64,000 bases of DNA from Gimesia chilikensis (GTDB lineage Bacteria > Planctomycetota > Planctomycetia > Planctomycetales > Planctomycetaceae), in contig NZ_VTSR01000007.1 in the NCBI RefSeq assembly GCF_008329715.1, positions 372,001 to 436,000 of the forward strand, in the 5' to 3' direction. A program made the position numbers and the translations under genes. Each line of letters begins with the position of its first letter. The first letter of the stretch is position 1. This document shows positions 44,309-53,547 of this stretch, one piece after another. The notes under the pieces were generated by a model that was given only the letters and a program-made list of their open reading frames with translations, did not search any database and was not told the DNA's origin.

Positions 44309-46276
44309 TCAGGCGAATTTCGCCAGCAGATTCGTCAGGAAGATAATTGCGGCCACACCACACCAGGCCAGAATGAAGCCTCCCAGATCCTGAAACGTAG
44401 GTTTGGGGATTTCGATGTCTTTGGAATTCGGGAACATCTTCTGTCCCATCGGCTCTGGTTCCGCCGGCAGCGTACAGGGAGCATCGATTTGCTCATCCAG
44501 TTTCACCGGGGTGTGCATCAGCTTATAGAAATGATCCAGTTTTTCCTGTGGTTGTCGCGGCGTAATAAAACTGACAAGCACCCCACTCAGGATCGCCAGG
44601 CTCATGAAGAAGAACATCTGCCAGACATCCCGCATTTCGGTGGGAGATTTAAACATATCCTCAGGCAGAATACCGGAGTTATAGAGTATGTCTGCATGGA
44701 AAGCGACGCCGATCCAGACCAGGATGCCGGTCAGAGTCGAAACCCAGACGGAAATCACATTCCAGCGGCGCCAGACAATGCCGATCCAGAGGCTGATTCC
44801 GATACAGGCCGGCGTTTTGACGATGATTTTCAGCGCATGAATGATATCGGTAAATGTGGTCTGGAGAATCAGGGCAAGAATCACGATCACCAGACCGGCA
44901 ATTCGACCAACCCAGAGATAATGCCGCTGCGACTTATTCTTCACCATGCATTTGCGGTAAATGTTCTCTGTAAATAGACCACTGGAAATAATCATCTGGG
45001 CATCACTGGTACTCATCACCGCCGCCAACAGCGATGCCAGGAGCAGGCCAATTAATCCCGGTGCGATTCGCGGCAGGATATCGTGGGCGGCCATCCCGAA
45101 CAGTTTATCTGCGAAATCACGGTCTGCGCTGTCGACTTTTTCTTTTTCCTCAGGGGAAAGCGCGTTGTATTCGGGGCTGGCCCGCATCACGAGTGACTGG
45201 TAGACCGCCTGATCTGCCGGATCGGGTGAGTCTTTCAAAGGACTGCTGTCACCCATGTACCAGACGATGCAGGCCAGTCCGGTAAACGTCCAGGCGACCG
45301 TGCAGAATCGTTTGAGGAAGTTCCCCACCGTAAAACCGAAACGGCCTTCGTATTCCGTCTTACCTGCACCACAGACGCCCATAATATGGGGTTGAATTAC
45401 GATCCCGGCCAGTGCGGTGACGGACAGCATAAACACGTAAAAGGGGGTAATCGGTTCGCCCATCGTGGCAGCCAGTTCCGGGCTGACGGTCAAATCCAGC
45501 ATCCCTTTTTTGAGGTCGGCATTCTGGTTCAGTTCACCGAATCCGCCTATTTCGTAGAACACAAACGGGAGCAGGAGAAACGAAAAGATGATCGTTAGAA
45601 TCCCCTGGATAAAGTCGGTGATAATCGCAGCCCCCAGACCACCGGCCATGCCGTAGATCACAAACATGACTGTGACTGCCAGAATTGCGTACTCATAGCC
45701 CTGCAGACGCCGTTCGGTAATCTGAAACGACTTGGTTTCCGCATTCCATTCCGCTGCCGGTACCATGAAGTTCGCTTCGACTGCGATGCGGTCCAATTCA
45801 TTTCCCGTCAAAGCATCCACCATTTTTCCGGTACCGAACAGTCCCCCGGCAATAAAGGTGATCGAGATGGCGATGCCGTAAAAGGAATACAGCACCGCGG
45901 TGGGGCCATTAAAGCGGGTTTCGAAAAAGTCGGCGGTCGTCAAGGCTCGCATGCGGCGCATAATCGGCGCGACGATCCAGTAGAAAGGCGTTGCCCAGAG
46001 CCAGAGAAACTGCCACCAGATCCCAGCAAGCCCAGCCCGCCAGGTTCCTGCGACCACGCTGATGGCCTGCTCACTGCTGGTTCCCGACCCAAAGGCAAAG
46101 AACATCATGAAGACTTTGCCGAACCGGCGGCCCCCCATGAAGAAGTCGGCCATATCTTTTACTTTTTTCACCGACCACAGACCAATGGCGAGAATGACGA
46201 CGAAATACAGACCCAGTACAATCCAGTCTGCAGTATGGAGCCCGAGCCAGGAGTTCGATTCGGCGGCAAATAACAT
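44309..46276 (-). CDS. Sodium:solute symporter (SSS family)
   Basis: The 655-residue membrane protein has about 13 hydrophobic segments in the arrangement of the SSS family. It begins WLGLHTADWIVLGLYFVVIL, has FFMGGRRFGKVFMMFFAFGSGTSS with the early transmembrane signature, and includes GMAGGLGAAIITDFIQGILT. SLLAAVMSTSDAQMIISSGLFTENIY is the typical segment of the sodium-binding core. It should import a sugar, organic acid or similar solute with sodium; the solute cannot be told. A loop of about 50 extra residues (TGNELDRIAVEANF...) sits between segments four and five. No metabolic gene is adjacent. Confidence 0.88.
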   Translation of the reverse strand: MLFAAESNSWLGLHTADWIVLGLYFVVILAIGLWSVKKVKDMADFFMGGRRFGKVFMMFFAFGSGTSSEQAISVVAGTWRAGLAGIWWQFLWLWATPFYWIVAPIMRRMRALTTADFFETRFNGPTAVLYSFYGIAISITFIAGGLFGTGKMVDALTGNELDRIAVEANFMVPAAEWNAETKSFQITERRLQGYEYAILAVTVMFVIYGMAGGLGAAIITDFIQGILTIIFSFLLLPFVFYEIGGFGELNQNADLKKGMLDLTVSPELAATMGEPITPFYVFMLSVTALAGIVIQPHIMGVCGAGKTEYEGRFGFTVGNFLKRFCTVAWTFTGLACIVWYMGDSSPLKDSPDPADQAVYQSLVMRASPEYNALSPEEKEKVDSADRDFADKLFGMAAHDILPRIAPGLIGLLLASLLAAVMSTSDAQMIISSGLFTENIYRKCMVKNKSQRHYLWVGRIAGLVIVILALILQTTFTDIIHALKIIVKTPACIGISLWIGIVWRRWNVISVWVSTLTGILVWIGVAFHADILYNSGILPEDMFKSPTEMRDVWQMFFFMSLAILSGVLVSFITPRQPQEKLDHFYKLMHTPVKLDEQIDAPCTLPAEPEPMGQKMFPNSKDIEIPKPTFQDLGGFILAWCGVAAIIFLTNLLAKFA

Positions 46277-46445
46277 AGGCCTGTCCTCTTAATCAGGAGC
46301 CTTTGGTAAATTTTGTTTCGAAATCAGCCTACCGCGGATTTATGAAATATGCAAACCTACTGATACAAGGTCACTTTGAATATCCAGCGAATGCAGCCAA
46401 GACAGACCATCGCCTGGCTGTAACTCAACAGATGAAACCACGCAC

Positions 46446-47867
46446 ATGTCCCTGATCCCCTTTCATATTCAGAACCAGAACTTACAAGACCGACGGGTTA
46501 CCGTTCTGGGGCTGGGCCGGTTCGGGGGAGGCATCGCTGTCACTCGATTTCTGGCAGAACGGGGAGCACAGATCACCGTCCTGGATAACTTGAGCGCGAG
46601 TGAGCTGGAACAGTCACTGCAACAGTTAGCGGACATTCAAGGGATTCGTTATTTCCTCGGGGAGAAAACCCACGAATTGCCAGCCACGGATTTGCTGGTA
46701 CTGAATCCCGCGATTCCTCCACAGCATCCCCTGCTCGCTCAGGCGGAGCGGGAACAGATTCCCGTGACCAGCGAAATCGAACTGTTCTGGCAGTTGAATC
46801 CTGCTCCCGTAGTCGGGGTCACAGGCAGCAATGGAAAATCGACCACGACCGCAATGATTCATTCCGTCTTTTCCGAGTCCGGCAGCACGTGCTGGCTGGG
46901 GGGCAATATAGGTGTCAGCCTGTTGCCGCATGTTGAACAGATTCAACCCACAGACTGGGTCATTCTGGAATTGAGCAGCTTCCAGTTACATGGTCTGGAT
47001 CGTTTGCAAGTGAGTCCCCAACTGGCGGTGGTGACCAACTTCAGCGCGAACCATCTCGACTGGCATGAGTCCCTCGCGCATTATCGGCACGCAAAACAGA
47101 CAATTTCACGCTGGCAGACAGCGGATGAAACAACCATCATCAACGGTGATGATCCTGATTTGAAAAACTGGGACTACCCGGGAAACGTGCTCAGGTTTGG
47201 CTGCGATGCAGCCCTGGATCCTGCGGTACTGGTGCAGGAACAGGGATTTCAAGCTGATCAGTTCGAGGGATTATTTCAGCCCCAACTTTCTGTTCCGGGC
47301 TCGCATAATCGTTTGAATGCTGCCGCTGCCATCACAGCAGGACTCTGTATCGACCTGGATCCAGCAACAATCCAACGGGGACTGGAACGATTTCAAGGCC
47401 TGCCACATCGCCTGCAGTTTATCGGGGATTATGCCGGTCGGCGGTTCTATAATGACTCACTGGCGACCACACCTGAGTCGGCCATTTGCGCACTGGAAGC
47501 GTTTGAGTCGGGAAAGATCGTTGCCTTGGCGGGGGGCTATGATAAACAGGTCGACCTGACCCCGTTTTCCCGGGAACTGCTCTCGCGAACGAAAGCGACC
47601 TCACTGATGGGAGATACTGGAGTCAAACTTGCAGGGCTCATGTCGGGGCTACGGGTTGAGTCACAGTCGTCAGCGACATCGGTGATTTCAGAACCGCAGG
47701 ATTCATTCGAGGACGCATTTAACTGGGCCTGGCAGCAGTCTGCTCCCGGCGACGTGATTCTGCTCTCGCCGGGCTGCGCCAGTTATGGCTGGTTTGCCAA
47801 CTTCCAGGAACGCGGGGCTCGCTTTGAAGCGTTATTTCAGAATCTTGCAAACGCCGCGAATACTTAA
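46446..47867 (+). CDS. murD: UDP-N-acetylmuramoyl-L-alanine--D-glutamate ligase
   Basis: The 473-residue ATP-dependent ligase adds D-glutamate to the peptidoglycan precursor. VTVLGLGRFGGGIAVTRFL is the N-terminal UDP-binding domain. GVTGSNGKSTTTAM (about 124-137) is the Mur ligase P-loop. ELSSFQLHGLDRLQ, NFSANHLDWHESLAHY and PHRLQFIGDYAGRRFYNDSLATTP are central-domain and C-terminal Mur motifs. VILLSPGCASYGWFANFQERG is close to the usual MurD ending (SPACASFDQF). It is separate from other mur genes here. It converges with epmB, overlapping by four bases. Confidence 0.93.
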   Translation: MSLIPFHIQNQNLQDRRVTVLGLGRFGGGIAVTRFLAERGAQITVLDNLSASELEQSLQQLADIQGIRYFLGEKTHELPATDLLVLNPAIPPQHPLLAQAEREQIPVTSEIELFWQLNPAPVVGVTGSNGKSTTTAMIHSVFSESGSTCWLGGNIGVSLLPHVEQIQPTDWVILELSSFQLHGLDRLQVSPQLAVVTNFSANHLDWHESLAHYRHAKQTISRWQTADETTIINGDDPDLKNWDYPGNVLRFGCDAALDPAVLVQEQGFQADQFEGLFQPQLSVPGSHNRLNAAAAITAGLCIDLDPATIQRGLERFQGLPHRLQFIGDYAGRRFYNDSLATTPESAICALEAFESGKIVALAGGYDKQVDLTPFSRELLSRTKATSLMGDTGVKLAGLMSGLRVESQSSATSVISEPQDSFEDAFNWAWQQSAPGDVILLSPGCASYGWFANFQERGARFEALFQNLANAANT

Positions 47868-48871
47868 TCTGTCAGCGGAGTTTTGTGCGGCTCTCCACTG
47901 ATCTCGCGCACATACTGCGGGACCGCGTAGCCTGGAAGACGGGTACGTAGTTCACGAATCAGCTCCCTGCCCTGTTCTTCAGGGACTTCAAAGTGAGCCA
48001 CACCGCTGACGCGATCCAGTTGATGTAAGTAATAAGGCATCACTCCCAGATTGATCAGCTTTTCGCACAAGGCTTCCAGAGTATCCACATCATCGTTGAT
48101 CCCTTTGAGCAGCACCGCCTGATTCAGAACTGGGATGCCAGATTGCATCAGTTGCTGAATCGCCTGTTCAACGTCTCCTGAGATTTCCCGGGGATGATTG
48201 GCATGGATCACCATCCACACAGTGGTCCCGGCAGATTTGACCTGTTCCAGGATCTCGATCAGCTCCGGATGGATTCGATTCGGCAACACAACGGGGAGAC
48301 GGCTATGTATTCGCAATCGTTTGACGTGCGGAATCGCGGCAATCCGTTCACAAAACACGCGCAGTCGCGCGTCGGTCAACATCAGTGGATCACCACCACT
48401 GAGAATGACCTCATGCAGAGATTCGTCCTGCTCCAGGGCCCGCCAGACCGACTCCCATTCCGCCAGGGTTCGCGGTTCTTCTCCATAAGGGTAGTGTCTG
48501 CGGAAACAATAACGGCAGTGAATCGCACAGGCCCCACTGGCGATGAGCAGCGCCCGACCCTGATATTTCTGCAGCAGACCCGGAGTCGACCTGACCTGCA
48601 AATCGCCGACCGCGTCGAGACTGAAGCCGGGGACCTGCACCTGTTCGTTCAGATGCGGAAGCACCTGTTGTAGTAAGGGATCCTGGAGATTTCCCGGTTC
48701 CATCCGTGCCAGAAAGCTGGGGGGAACCATCAATGGGAACAAAAGGGCACTTTTTTCCGCAGCAGGTAACAGCGTCTCTGGCAGATCCAGTCGTGCGAGT
48801 AATTCACGTGGATCGCGAATGGACCGCGCCAGTGATTGCTGCCAGGTGGTTTCCGGGAGTGTAGAAGACAT
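47864..48871 (-). CDS. epmB: EF-P beta-lysylation protein, KamA-family radical SAM enzyme
   Basis: The 335-residue protein has the radical SAM cluster motif Cys115-X3-Cys119-X2-Cys122 (CAIHCRYCFRRHYPY). Its sequence is KamA-like: EVILSGGDPLML, RIHSRLPVVLPNRI and YYLHQLDRVSGVAHF. A lysine in VLLKGIND is the likely PLP site. EpmB converts lysine to beta-lysine for attachment to elongation factor P. It is divergently encoded next to efp (240 bases apart), which strongly supports EpmB over a general lysine 2,3-aminomutase. The epmA gene that completes the pathway is not in the window. Confidence 0.9.
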   Translation of the reverse strand: MSSTLPETTWQQSLARSIRDPRELLARLDLPETLLPAAEKSALLFPLMVPPSFLARMEPGNLQDPLLQQVLPHLNEQVQVPGFSLDAVGDLQVRSTPGLLQKYQGRALLIASGACAIHCRYCFRRHYPYGEEPRTLAEWESVWRALEQDESLHEVILSGGDPLMLTDARLRVFCERIAAIPHVKRLRIHSRLPVVLPNRIHPELIEILEQVKSAGTTVWMVIHANHPREISGDVEQAIQQLMQSGIPVLNQAVLLKGINDDVDTLEALCEKLINLGVMPYYLHQLDRVSGVAHFEVPEEQGRELIRELRTRLPGYAVPQYVREISGEPHKTPLTD

Positions 48872-49111
48872 TAACGCCAGTATTTCCAGTGGTTTAAACG
48901 AAAATCCATGCCCTGCATACCGAAGTAATGGAAAGGGATCATTCCCGTTCGCTAACGAGGGGCTTTAGAGGGATGACAGGGGGACAAGAATTGCCTTACA
49001 ATTCGCCTGCTCTCCGTTTGCAACGGCTGAAAGATATGTTATTCTCTCGCCCTTGGAAATAAAACTCAAACGTATTTTTTACCACTCCATCATTGTCAGA
49101 GAAATCAAGTA

Positions 49112-49684
49112 ATGCCACAAATCAGTACAGGCGATTTTCGCAAGGGTATTAAAGTTATTGTCGAAGGTGATCCATACGAAATGATCGAGGTCAATTTCGT
49201 CAAGCCGGGTAAAGGACAGGCCCTGTATCGCACCAGATTGCGTAATCTGCTGAAGGGCACCATTCTTGACCGCACTTATAAGAGTGGTGGTGAAAGCCTG
49301 GAACAGGCTGATATTCGCAAGGGAGACGGTCAGTTTCTTTATAAAGATGCGACCGGTCTGCACTTCATGGACAATGATACATATGAGCAATACTCCATTG
49401 ATGAAGCCGTCTGTGGTAACGCCGCTGATTACCTTCTGGATGGTGCCATCTGCAGTCTGCTGTTCTGGAACGATCAGCTGATCGGCATGGATCCCCCACA
49501 ACAGGTGATCGTGGAAGTCACTTACACCGAGCCTGCTGCAAAAGGTAACACCGCAACCAACGTTACCAAGCCAGCGACTGTTGAAACAGGTGCTACGGTG
49601 AACGTTCCCGCTTTCATTAACGTGGGCGAAAAAATCAAAGTTGATACCGCCACCGGTTCCTATGTGGAACGCGTCCGCGAGTAA
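49112..49684 (+). CDS. efp: Translation elongation factor P
   Basis: The 190-residue protein relieves ribosome stalling at polyproline. MPQISTGDFRKGIKVIVEG is the KOW-like domain. VKPGKGQALYRTRLRNL carries the modifiable lysine of the loop that reaches into the peptidyl transferase centre. Two OB-type domains follow, with the ending VGEKIKVDTATGSYVER. The lysine is kept, which fits lysylation by EpmA with EpmB encoded next door. A stem-loop lies downstream at 49686-49734. Confidence 0.95.
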   Translation: MPQISTGDFRKGIKVIVEGDPYEMIEVNFVKPGKGQALYRTRLRNLLKGTILDRTYKSGGESLEQADIRKGDGQFLYKDATGLHFMDNDTYEQYSIDEAVCGNAADYLLDGAICSLLFWNDQLIGMDPPQQVIVEVTYTEPAAKGNTATNVTKPATVETGATVNVPAFINVGEKIKVDTATGSYVERVRE

Positions 49685-49685
49685 T

Positions 49686-49734
49686 TCCGAACCTGCCCTG
49701 CCTGAGGCGGGTCTGTTTCAGGCAGGATTTCGGA
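49686..49734 (+). terminator. Possible hairpin terminator after efp
   Basis: TCCGAA and TTCGGA close a long stem containing CCTGCC/GGCAGG type pairing. No T-run follows, so a factor-independent stop is not certain. It starts two bases after the efp stop. Confidence 0.4.
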
Positions 49735-49946
49735 GCTGATTTGCCATAAATGCTTAGTTTTTATGATTCTTTTGCGTAGGTTTCATGAAACTGGGCAAAA
49801 TGATATTGAATTATTAACAGGTGTTGCCAAAAATACCTGAACGATCTTCGTATCAATAGATATACGAAGCGCTTAAAGGAGTATACCGCCGGGTCGTCAC
49901 TGATAATTCGCTGCAAGCGCCACCATGGATCTCAGGGAGGATTGAC

Positions 49947-50162
49947 ATGGATGTCTGGAATCTGTTTTTGTATGTCGTTGCATCACTGTTAGCGTTGAAA
50001 TCGCTGGCCTCACTGATGTCCCACCATAAAAAAGTTGTCGTCCAGCAACTGGCAATCGAGTATACGCAGGAACTCGCCCCCAAAGGGAAGAAATCCCAGG
50101 GTCAGACATCCGACCAGCATTCAGAGCTGTCTCCCGCGGACCAGAACGCTTCAGCAGCCTGA
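49947..50162 (+). CDS. Small membrane protein of unknown function
   Basis: The 71-residue product starts with ATG preceded by GGGAGG at six-base spacing. MDVWNLFLYVVASLLALKSL is one transmembrane helix. A basic amphipathic stretch follows (HHKKVVVQQLAIEYTQEL), then a charged, hydrophilic tail (PKGKKSQGQTSDQHSE). It could be an anchored regulator or a small subunit of a complex. It lies between efp and miaB, 93 bases before miaB, so it may share a transcript. I recognise no family. Confidence 0.55.
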   Translation: MDVWNLFLYVVASLLALKSLASLMSHHKKVVVQQLAIEYTQELAPKGKKSQGQTSDQHSELSPADQNASAA

Positions 50163-50254
50163 AACTCGTCTGCTCTGTTTCTGCCCTGATTTTCATGGGA
50201 ACTTCCAGGCTGTCTGGATTGGCCTTTCTCTCAATTGAATAAGTATTACAGTTC

Positions 50255-51793
50255 ATGTCTCAATCAGAAGAAATCACGCAGGAAGTTCGGCCAGCAGTCC
50301 AGGCAGATTCCGCTCCGGATGCGGTGGTGACCGACCACAACCATAAGCTCTACATCGAAACCGTTGGCTGTCAGATGAATATGCTGGACAGCGAACTCGT
50401 GGTAGCTGACCTGCGTAAACGGGGATATGAACTGACCCAGAACGTCAAAGAAGCGGAGACCGTTCTGTTCAACACCTGCAGTGTCCGCGAACACGCAGAG
50501 CATAAGATTTACAGCTCTCTGGGGCGGCTCCGCTACGGTGCCCGTAAGAATCCGAAAAAAGTGATCGGCGTGATGGGCTGCATGGCTCAGAAAGACCAGA
50601 AGCTGATCTTTCAGAAAGCCCCCCAGGTCGATTTCGTAGTCGGAACCGGACAACTGGCCCAGGTCGCAGACCTGATCGACAAAGCACGCGTGAATCATAG
50701 CCAGAATAAACGCAGTCGGGAACTGGCTGTCGGACTGGGACGAAAAGACGGCAAACGGGATGAGATCACCAACAGTTTCCAGAGTTACGATCCGCTGCGT
50801 GACCCGGAGATGCGACCTTCGCCTTACCAGGCATTCGTCCGCATTATGATCGGCTGTGATAAATTCTGTTCCTACTGTGTGGTCCCCTCGACGCGCGGTC
50901 CCGAACAGAGCCGTTCACCACGAGAAATTCTGTCCGAAGTCAAAGTACTCGCCGATCAGGGAGTCAAAGAGGTCACACTGCTGGGACAGACCGTCAACAG
51001 CTACAAGCACACGCAGGACGGAAAACTCTTCCGCCTGTCTGACCTGCTCTACCTGATCCATGATGTCTCAGGCATCGATCGCATCAAATTTGTTACCAGT
51101 TACCCCAAAGACATGACCAACGACCTGCTGGAAGCGATTCGGGACCTGCCCAAGGCAACCCGCTACCTGCACGTCCCGCTGCAGCATGGCTGCGACGACG
51201 TTCTGAAGCACATGAAGCGGGGATACACGGTCGAAGATTACCGGGATATGATGCAACGCATCAACGAGATTCTGCCCGGCTGCTCAGTTTCCAGCGACTT
51301 CATCGTAGGTCATCCAGGTGAGACCGAAGAGTCACACCAGAAGAGCCTGGACTCAATTCGCGAGTTCCGGTTCAAAAACAGCTTCATCTTCAAGTACAGC
51401 GAGCGTCCCGGCACCAAGGCGGCCGAGCGATTTGCCGACGACATTCCCGAGGATGTCAAAAAACGCCGTAATAACGAAATGCTCGACGTGCAAAACGAAA
51501 TCAGCGAAGAAGACAACGCGGAATTCATTGGCAAACAGGTTGAAGTGCTGGTCGAAGGTCCGAGTAAGTCTGCTCTCAAGGCCGGTGATAACGTATCCAA
51601 AGAATCGCTGGCGGAACAGTTGATGGGACGTTCCAAGTGTGACCGGATTGTGGTCTTCGATGGAAATCCCCGACTGGCTGGTTCGCTGGCTGATGTCGAG
51701 GTGATCGACGTGACCCCCACGACGCTGATCGGGAATATCATTACCCGCGAATACCAGCATCAGACCGGTGCATCGCTCCCTATCCTGCAGTAA
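50255..51793 (+). CDS. miaB: tRNA-2-methylthio-N6-dimethylallyladenosine synthase
   Basis: The 512-residue enzyme adds a methylthio group to modified A37 of certain tRNAs. Cys39, Cys75 and Cys109 (VGCQMNM, FNTCSVRE, MGCMAQ) bind the auxiliary cluster. Cys201-X3-Cys205-X2-Cys208 (CDKFCSYC) is the radical SAM site, in the MiaB-specific context PSTRGPEQSR. HVPLQHGCDDVLKHMKRGYT is the next family block. The C-terminal TRAM domain (about 440-510) binds tRNA. An N-terminal extension of about 30 residues precedes the usual start. The miaA gene is not in the window. Confidence 0.95.
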   Translation: MSQSEEITQEVRPAVQADSAPDAVVTDHNHKLYIETVGCQMNMLDSELVVADLRKRGYELTQNVKEAETVLFNTCSVREHAEHKIYSSLGRLRYGARKNPKKVIGVMGCMAQKDQKLIFQKAPQVDFVVGTGQLAQVADLIDKARVNHSQNKRSRELAVGLGRKDGKRDEITNSFQSYDPLRDPEMRPSPYQAFVRIMIGCDKFCSYCVVPSTRGPEQSRSPREILSEVKVLADQGVKEVTLLGQTVNSYKHTQDGKLFRLSDLLYLIHDVSGIDRIKFVTSYPKDMTNDLLEAIRDLPKATRYLHVPLQHGCDDVLKHMKRGYTVEDYRDMMQRINEILPGCSVSSDFIVGHPGETEESHQKSLDSIREFRFKNSFIFKYSERPGTKAAERFADDIPEDVKKRRNNEMLDVQNEISEEDNAEFIGKQVEVLVEGPSKSALKAGDNVSKESLAEQLMGRSKCDRIVVFDGNPRLAGSLADVEVIDVTPTTLIGNIITREYQHQTGASLPILQ

Positions 51794-51799
51794 TCCGAA

Positions 51800-52699
51800 C
51801 TACAGAACGCTGCGGAATGCATCTTCCAGTTGCGGATACTGGAACTGAAAGCCCGCTTCGGTCAGCTTTTTCGGGACCGCCCGGGCACTGGTCAGCATCA
51901 GTTCCTGTCCCATCTCGCCAAATGCGGTTTTGACGCCCCACGCAGGAACGGGCAGACAGGTCGGGCGTGACAGGACCTTCCCCAGTGTCTTCGTGAATTC
52001 CAGATTGGTAACTTCATCCGGGGCGACAAAGTTGACCGGCCCTGCCAGCTCACTGTGGTTCAGGCAGAACTGCAATGCGTTAATCACATCCGGCAGCGCG
52101 ATCCAGCTCCAGTATTGTTTTCCCGAGCCGAGCCTGCCTCCGACACCCATTTTGAATGGCGTAAGCATCTGTCCCAGTGCCCCGCCCTTACGGTCGAGAA
52201 TCATGCCGAATCGCATGTTGACGACACGGATGCCCGCATCCTGGGCTGGTTGCGTGGCCTGTTCCCACGCCTGACAGACATCGGCCAGAAACCCTTCTCC
52301 CCGCGGACTGGCCTCATCGAGTCTTTCCTCCCCCCGATCTCCGTAGAAGCCAACTGCGGAGGCGCATAAAAAGACGGACGGTTTCTGTTCCAGTGTCGCC
52401 AGCTGACTGGCCAGAAGAGACGTTGATTGAAAGCGGCTGTTGAAGATTTTCTGTTTTACTTCCGGCGACCAGCGTTTGCCGGCAATATTGACACCGCCCA
52501 GATGAACCACGACGTCTACACCATCAAATGCCTGTGGTTCCAGTTGTCCCTCTGCAGGATTCCACACGACCGAAGTCTGTTGTGTATCTGGTGACTGCTT
52601 GCGAACCAGGCGGACGATTTCGTAGTCGGGTTCCGCTTCGAGTCGTTGACATAACGCCGAACCGACCAGTCCGGAACTTCCTGAAATGAGAACTTTCAT
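51800..52699 (-). CDS. TIGR01777-type NAD-dependent epimerase/dehydratase-like protein
   Basis: The likely start is ATG at 52699 (299 residues); a longer frame begins at 52807 and overlaps the divergent gene's start. MKVLISGSSGLVGSAL is the Rossmann NAD(P) motif. VVHLGGVNIAGKRWSPEVKQ, FLCASAVGFYGDRGEERLDE and FGMILDRKGGALGQMLTPFK are typical of the YfcH/SulA-like family. The C-terminal DUF1731 part has LTSARAVPKKLTEAGFQF. The biological role of the family is not established. It may act in cell-division or sugar-nucleotide chemistry, but I cannot show either. Confidence 0.88.
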   Translation of the reverse strand: MKVLISGSSGLVGSALCQRLEAEPDYEIVRLVRKQSPDTQQTSVVWNPAEGQLEPQAFDGVDVVVHLGGVNIAGKRWSPEVKQKIFNSRFQSTSLLASQLATLEQKPSVFLCASAVGFYGDRGEERLDEASPRGEGFLADVCQAWEQATQPAQDAGIRVVNMRFGMILDRKGGALGQMLTPFKMGVGGRLGSGKQYWSWIALPDVINALQFCLNHSELAGPVNFVAPDEVTNLEFTKTLGKVLSRPTCLPVPAWGVKTAFGEMGQELMLTSARAVPKKLTEAGFQFQYPQLEDAFRSVL

Positions 52700-52805
52700 G
52701 AGAGTGTCTTTTCCAATCCCTGGGGAAACGCTACTATAAAATATTGAGTGCGCAAAGCTTGCACTGCCTGTCTTTATTGTAGCCTGCCCCCGGTAAGAGA
52801 CCATC

Positions 52806-53498
52806 ATGGATCGTTCACAAATTCGAAAGATGCTGCTGCAGACGTTTGAAGATTTTCAGATGTCCCGCAGTGAACGTTCCGCTTTGAATCAGATTTTTGA
52901 TCATTTGAACCTCTCAGACCACCATCTGGCTCTCATCCGTGCTGAGGCGTTTCAGATCTTCAAGGATCAGCAACCGGTCCCCGGCATGCGTGAAAAAAGC
53001 CTCGGCTGGCTGGAAGACGTGATGAAGATCCTGTCGCGACCGGCCAGTGAAGAATCTGCCATGAAGTCGGAAGCCTGGTTCAGCCCACACGATGAATGTG
53101 CCCATCGCATCTGCAGAATGATTGACTCAGCGACTCGTCAGATCGATATCTGTGTCTTTACGATTACCGATGACCGTGTTTCCGAGGCGATACAGGAAGC
53201 GCACCGCCGCAGTGTCTCGGTGCGTATCATCTCCGATGATGAGAAATCCTTTGATCCCGGTTCCGACATCGACCGTCTCTCGCGTGCCGGGATTCCGGTT
53301 CGCATTGACCGCAGCCAGTATCATATGCATCATAAGTTTGCACTCTTTGATTCGAAATACGTACTGACCGGCAGCTACAACTGGACCCGGAGTGCGTCTG
53401 AAAAAAACGAAGAGAATTTTATCATTACCAGCGATCCAGCGTTGCTGTTTCGTTTTGAATCCGAGTTTGAAAAGTTGTGGAACCGCTACGAAAACTGA
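52806..53498 (+). CDS. Phospholipase D superfamily protein with one HKD motif
   Basis: The 230-residue protein has one HxK(x)4D motif: His175, Lys177 and Asp182 in MHHKFALFD, followed by GSYNWT. One motif per chain means activity needs a dimer, as in the Nuc endonuclease and mitoPLD/FAM83-like enzymes. Residues 1-95 are a helical N-terminal domain of unknown kind, and about 100-200 form the catalytic fold. No signal peptide is seen, so it should be cytoplasmic and could be a nuclease, phospholipase or phosphodiesterase. The sulfatase gene begins 49 bases later on the same strand, with no obvious functional link. Confidence 0.75.
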   Translation: MDRSQIRKMLLQTFEDFQMSRSERSALNQIFDHLNLSDHHLALIRAEAFQIFKDQQPVPGMREKSLGWLEDVMKILSRPASEESAMKSEAWFSPHDECAHRICRMIDSATRQIDICVFTITDDRVSEAIQEAHRRSVSVRIISDDEKSFDPGSDIDRLSRAGIPVRIDRSQYHMHHKFALFDSKYVLTGSYNWTRSASEKNEENFIITSDPALLFRFESEFEKLWNRYEN

Positions 53499-53547
53499 AG
53501 ATGTTTACGCCCTGAATAGTGCCTACGATCAGAGAGAAAGCTCAACC

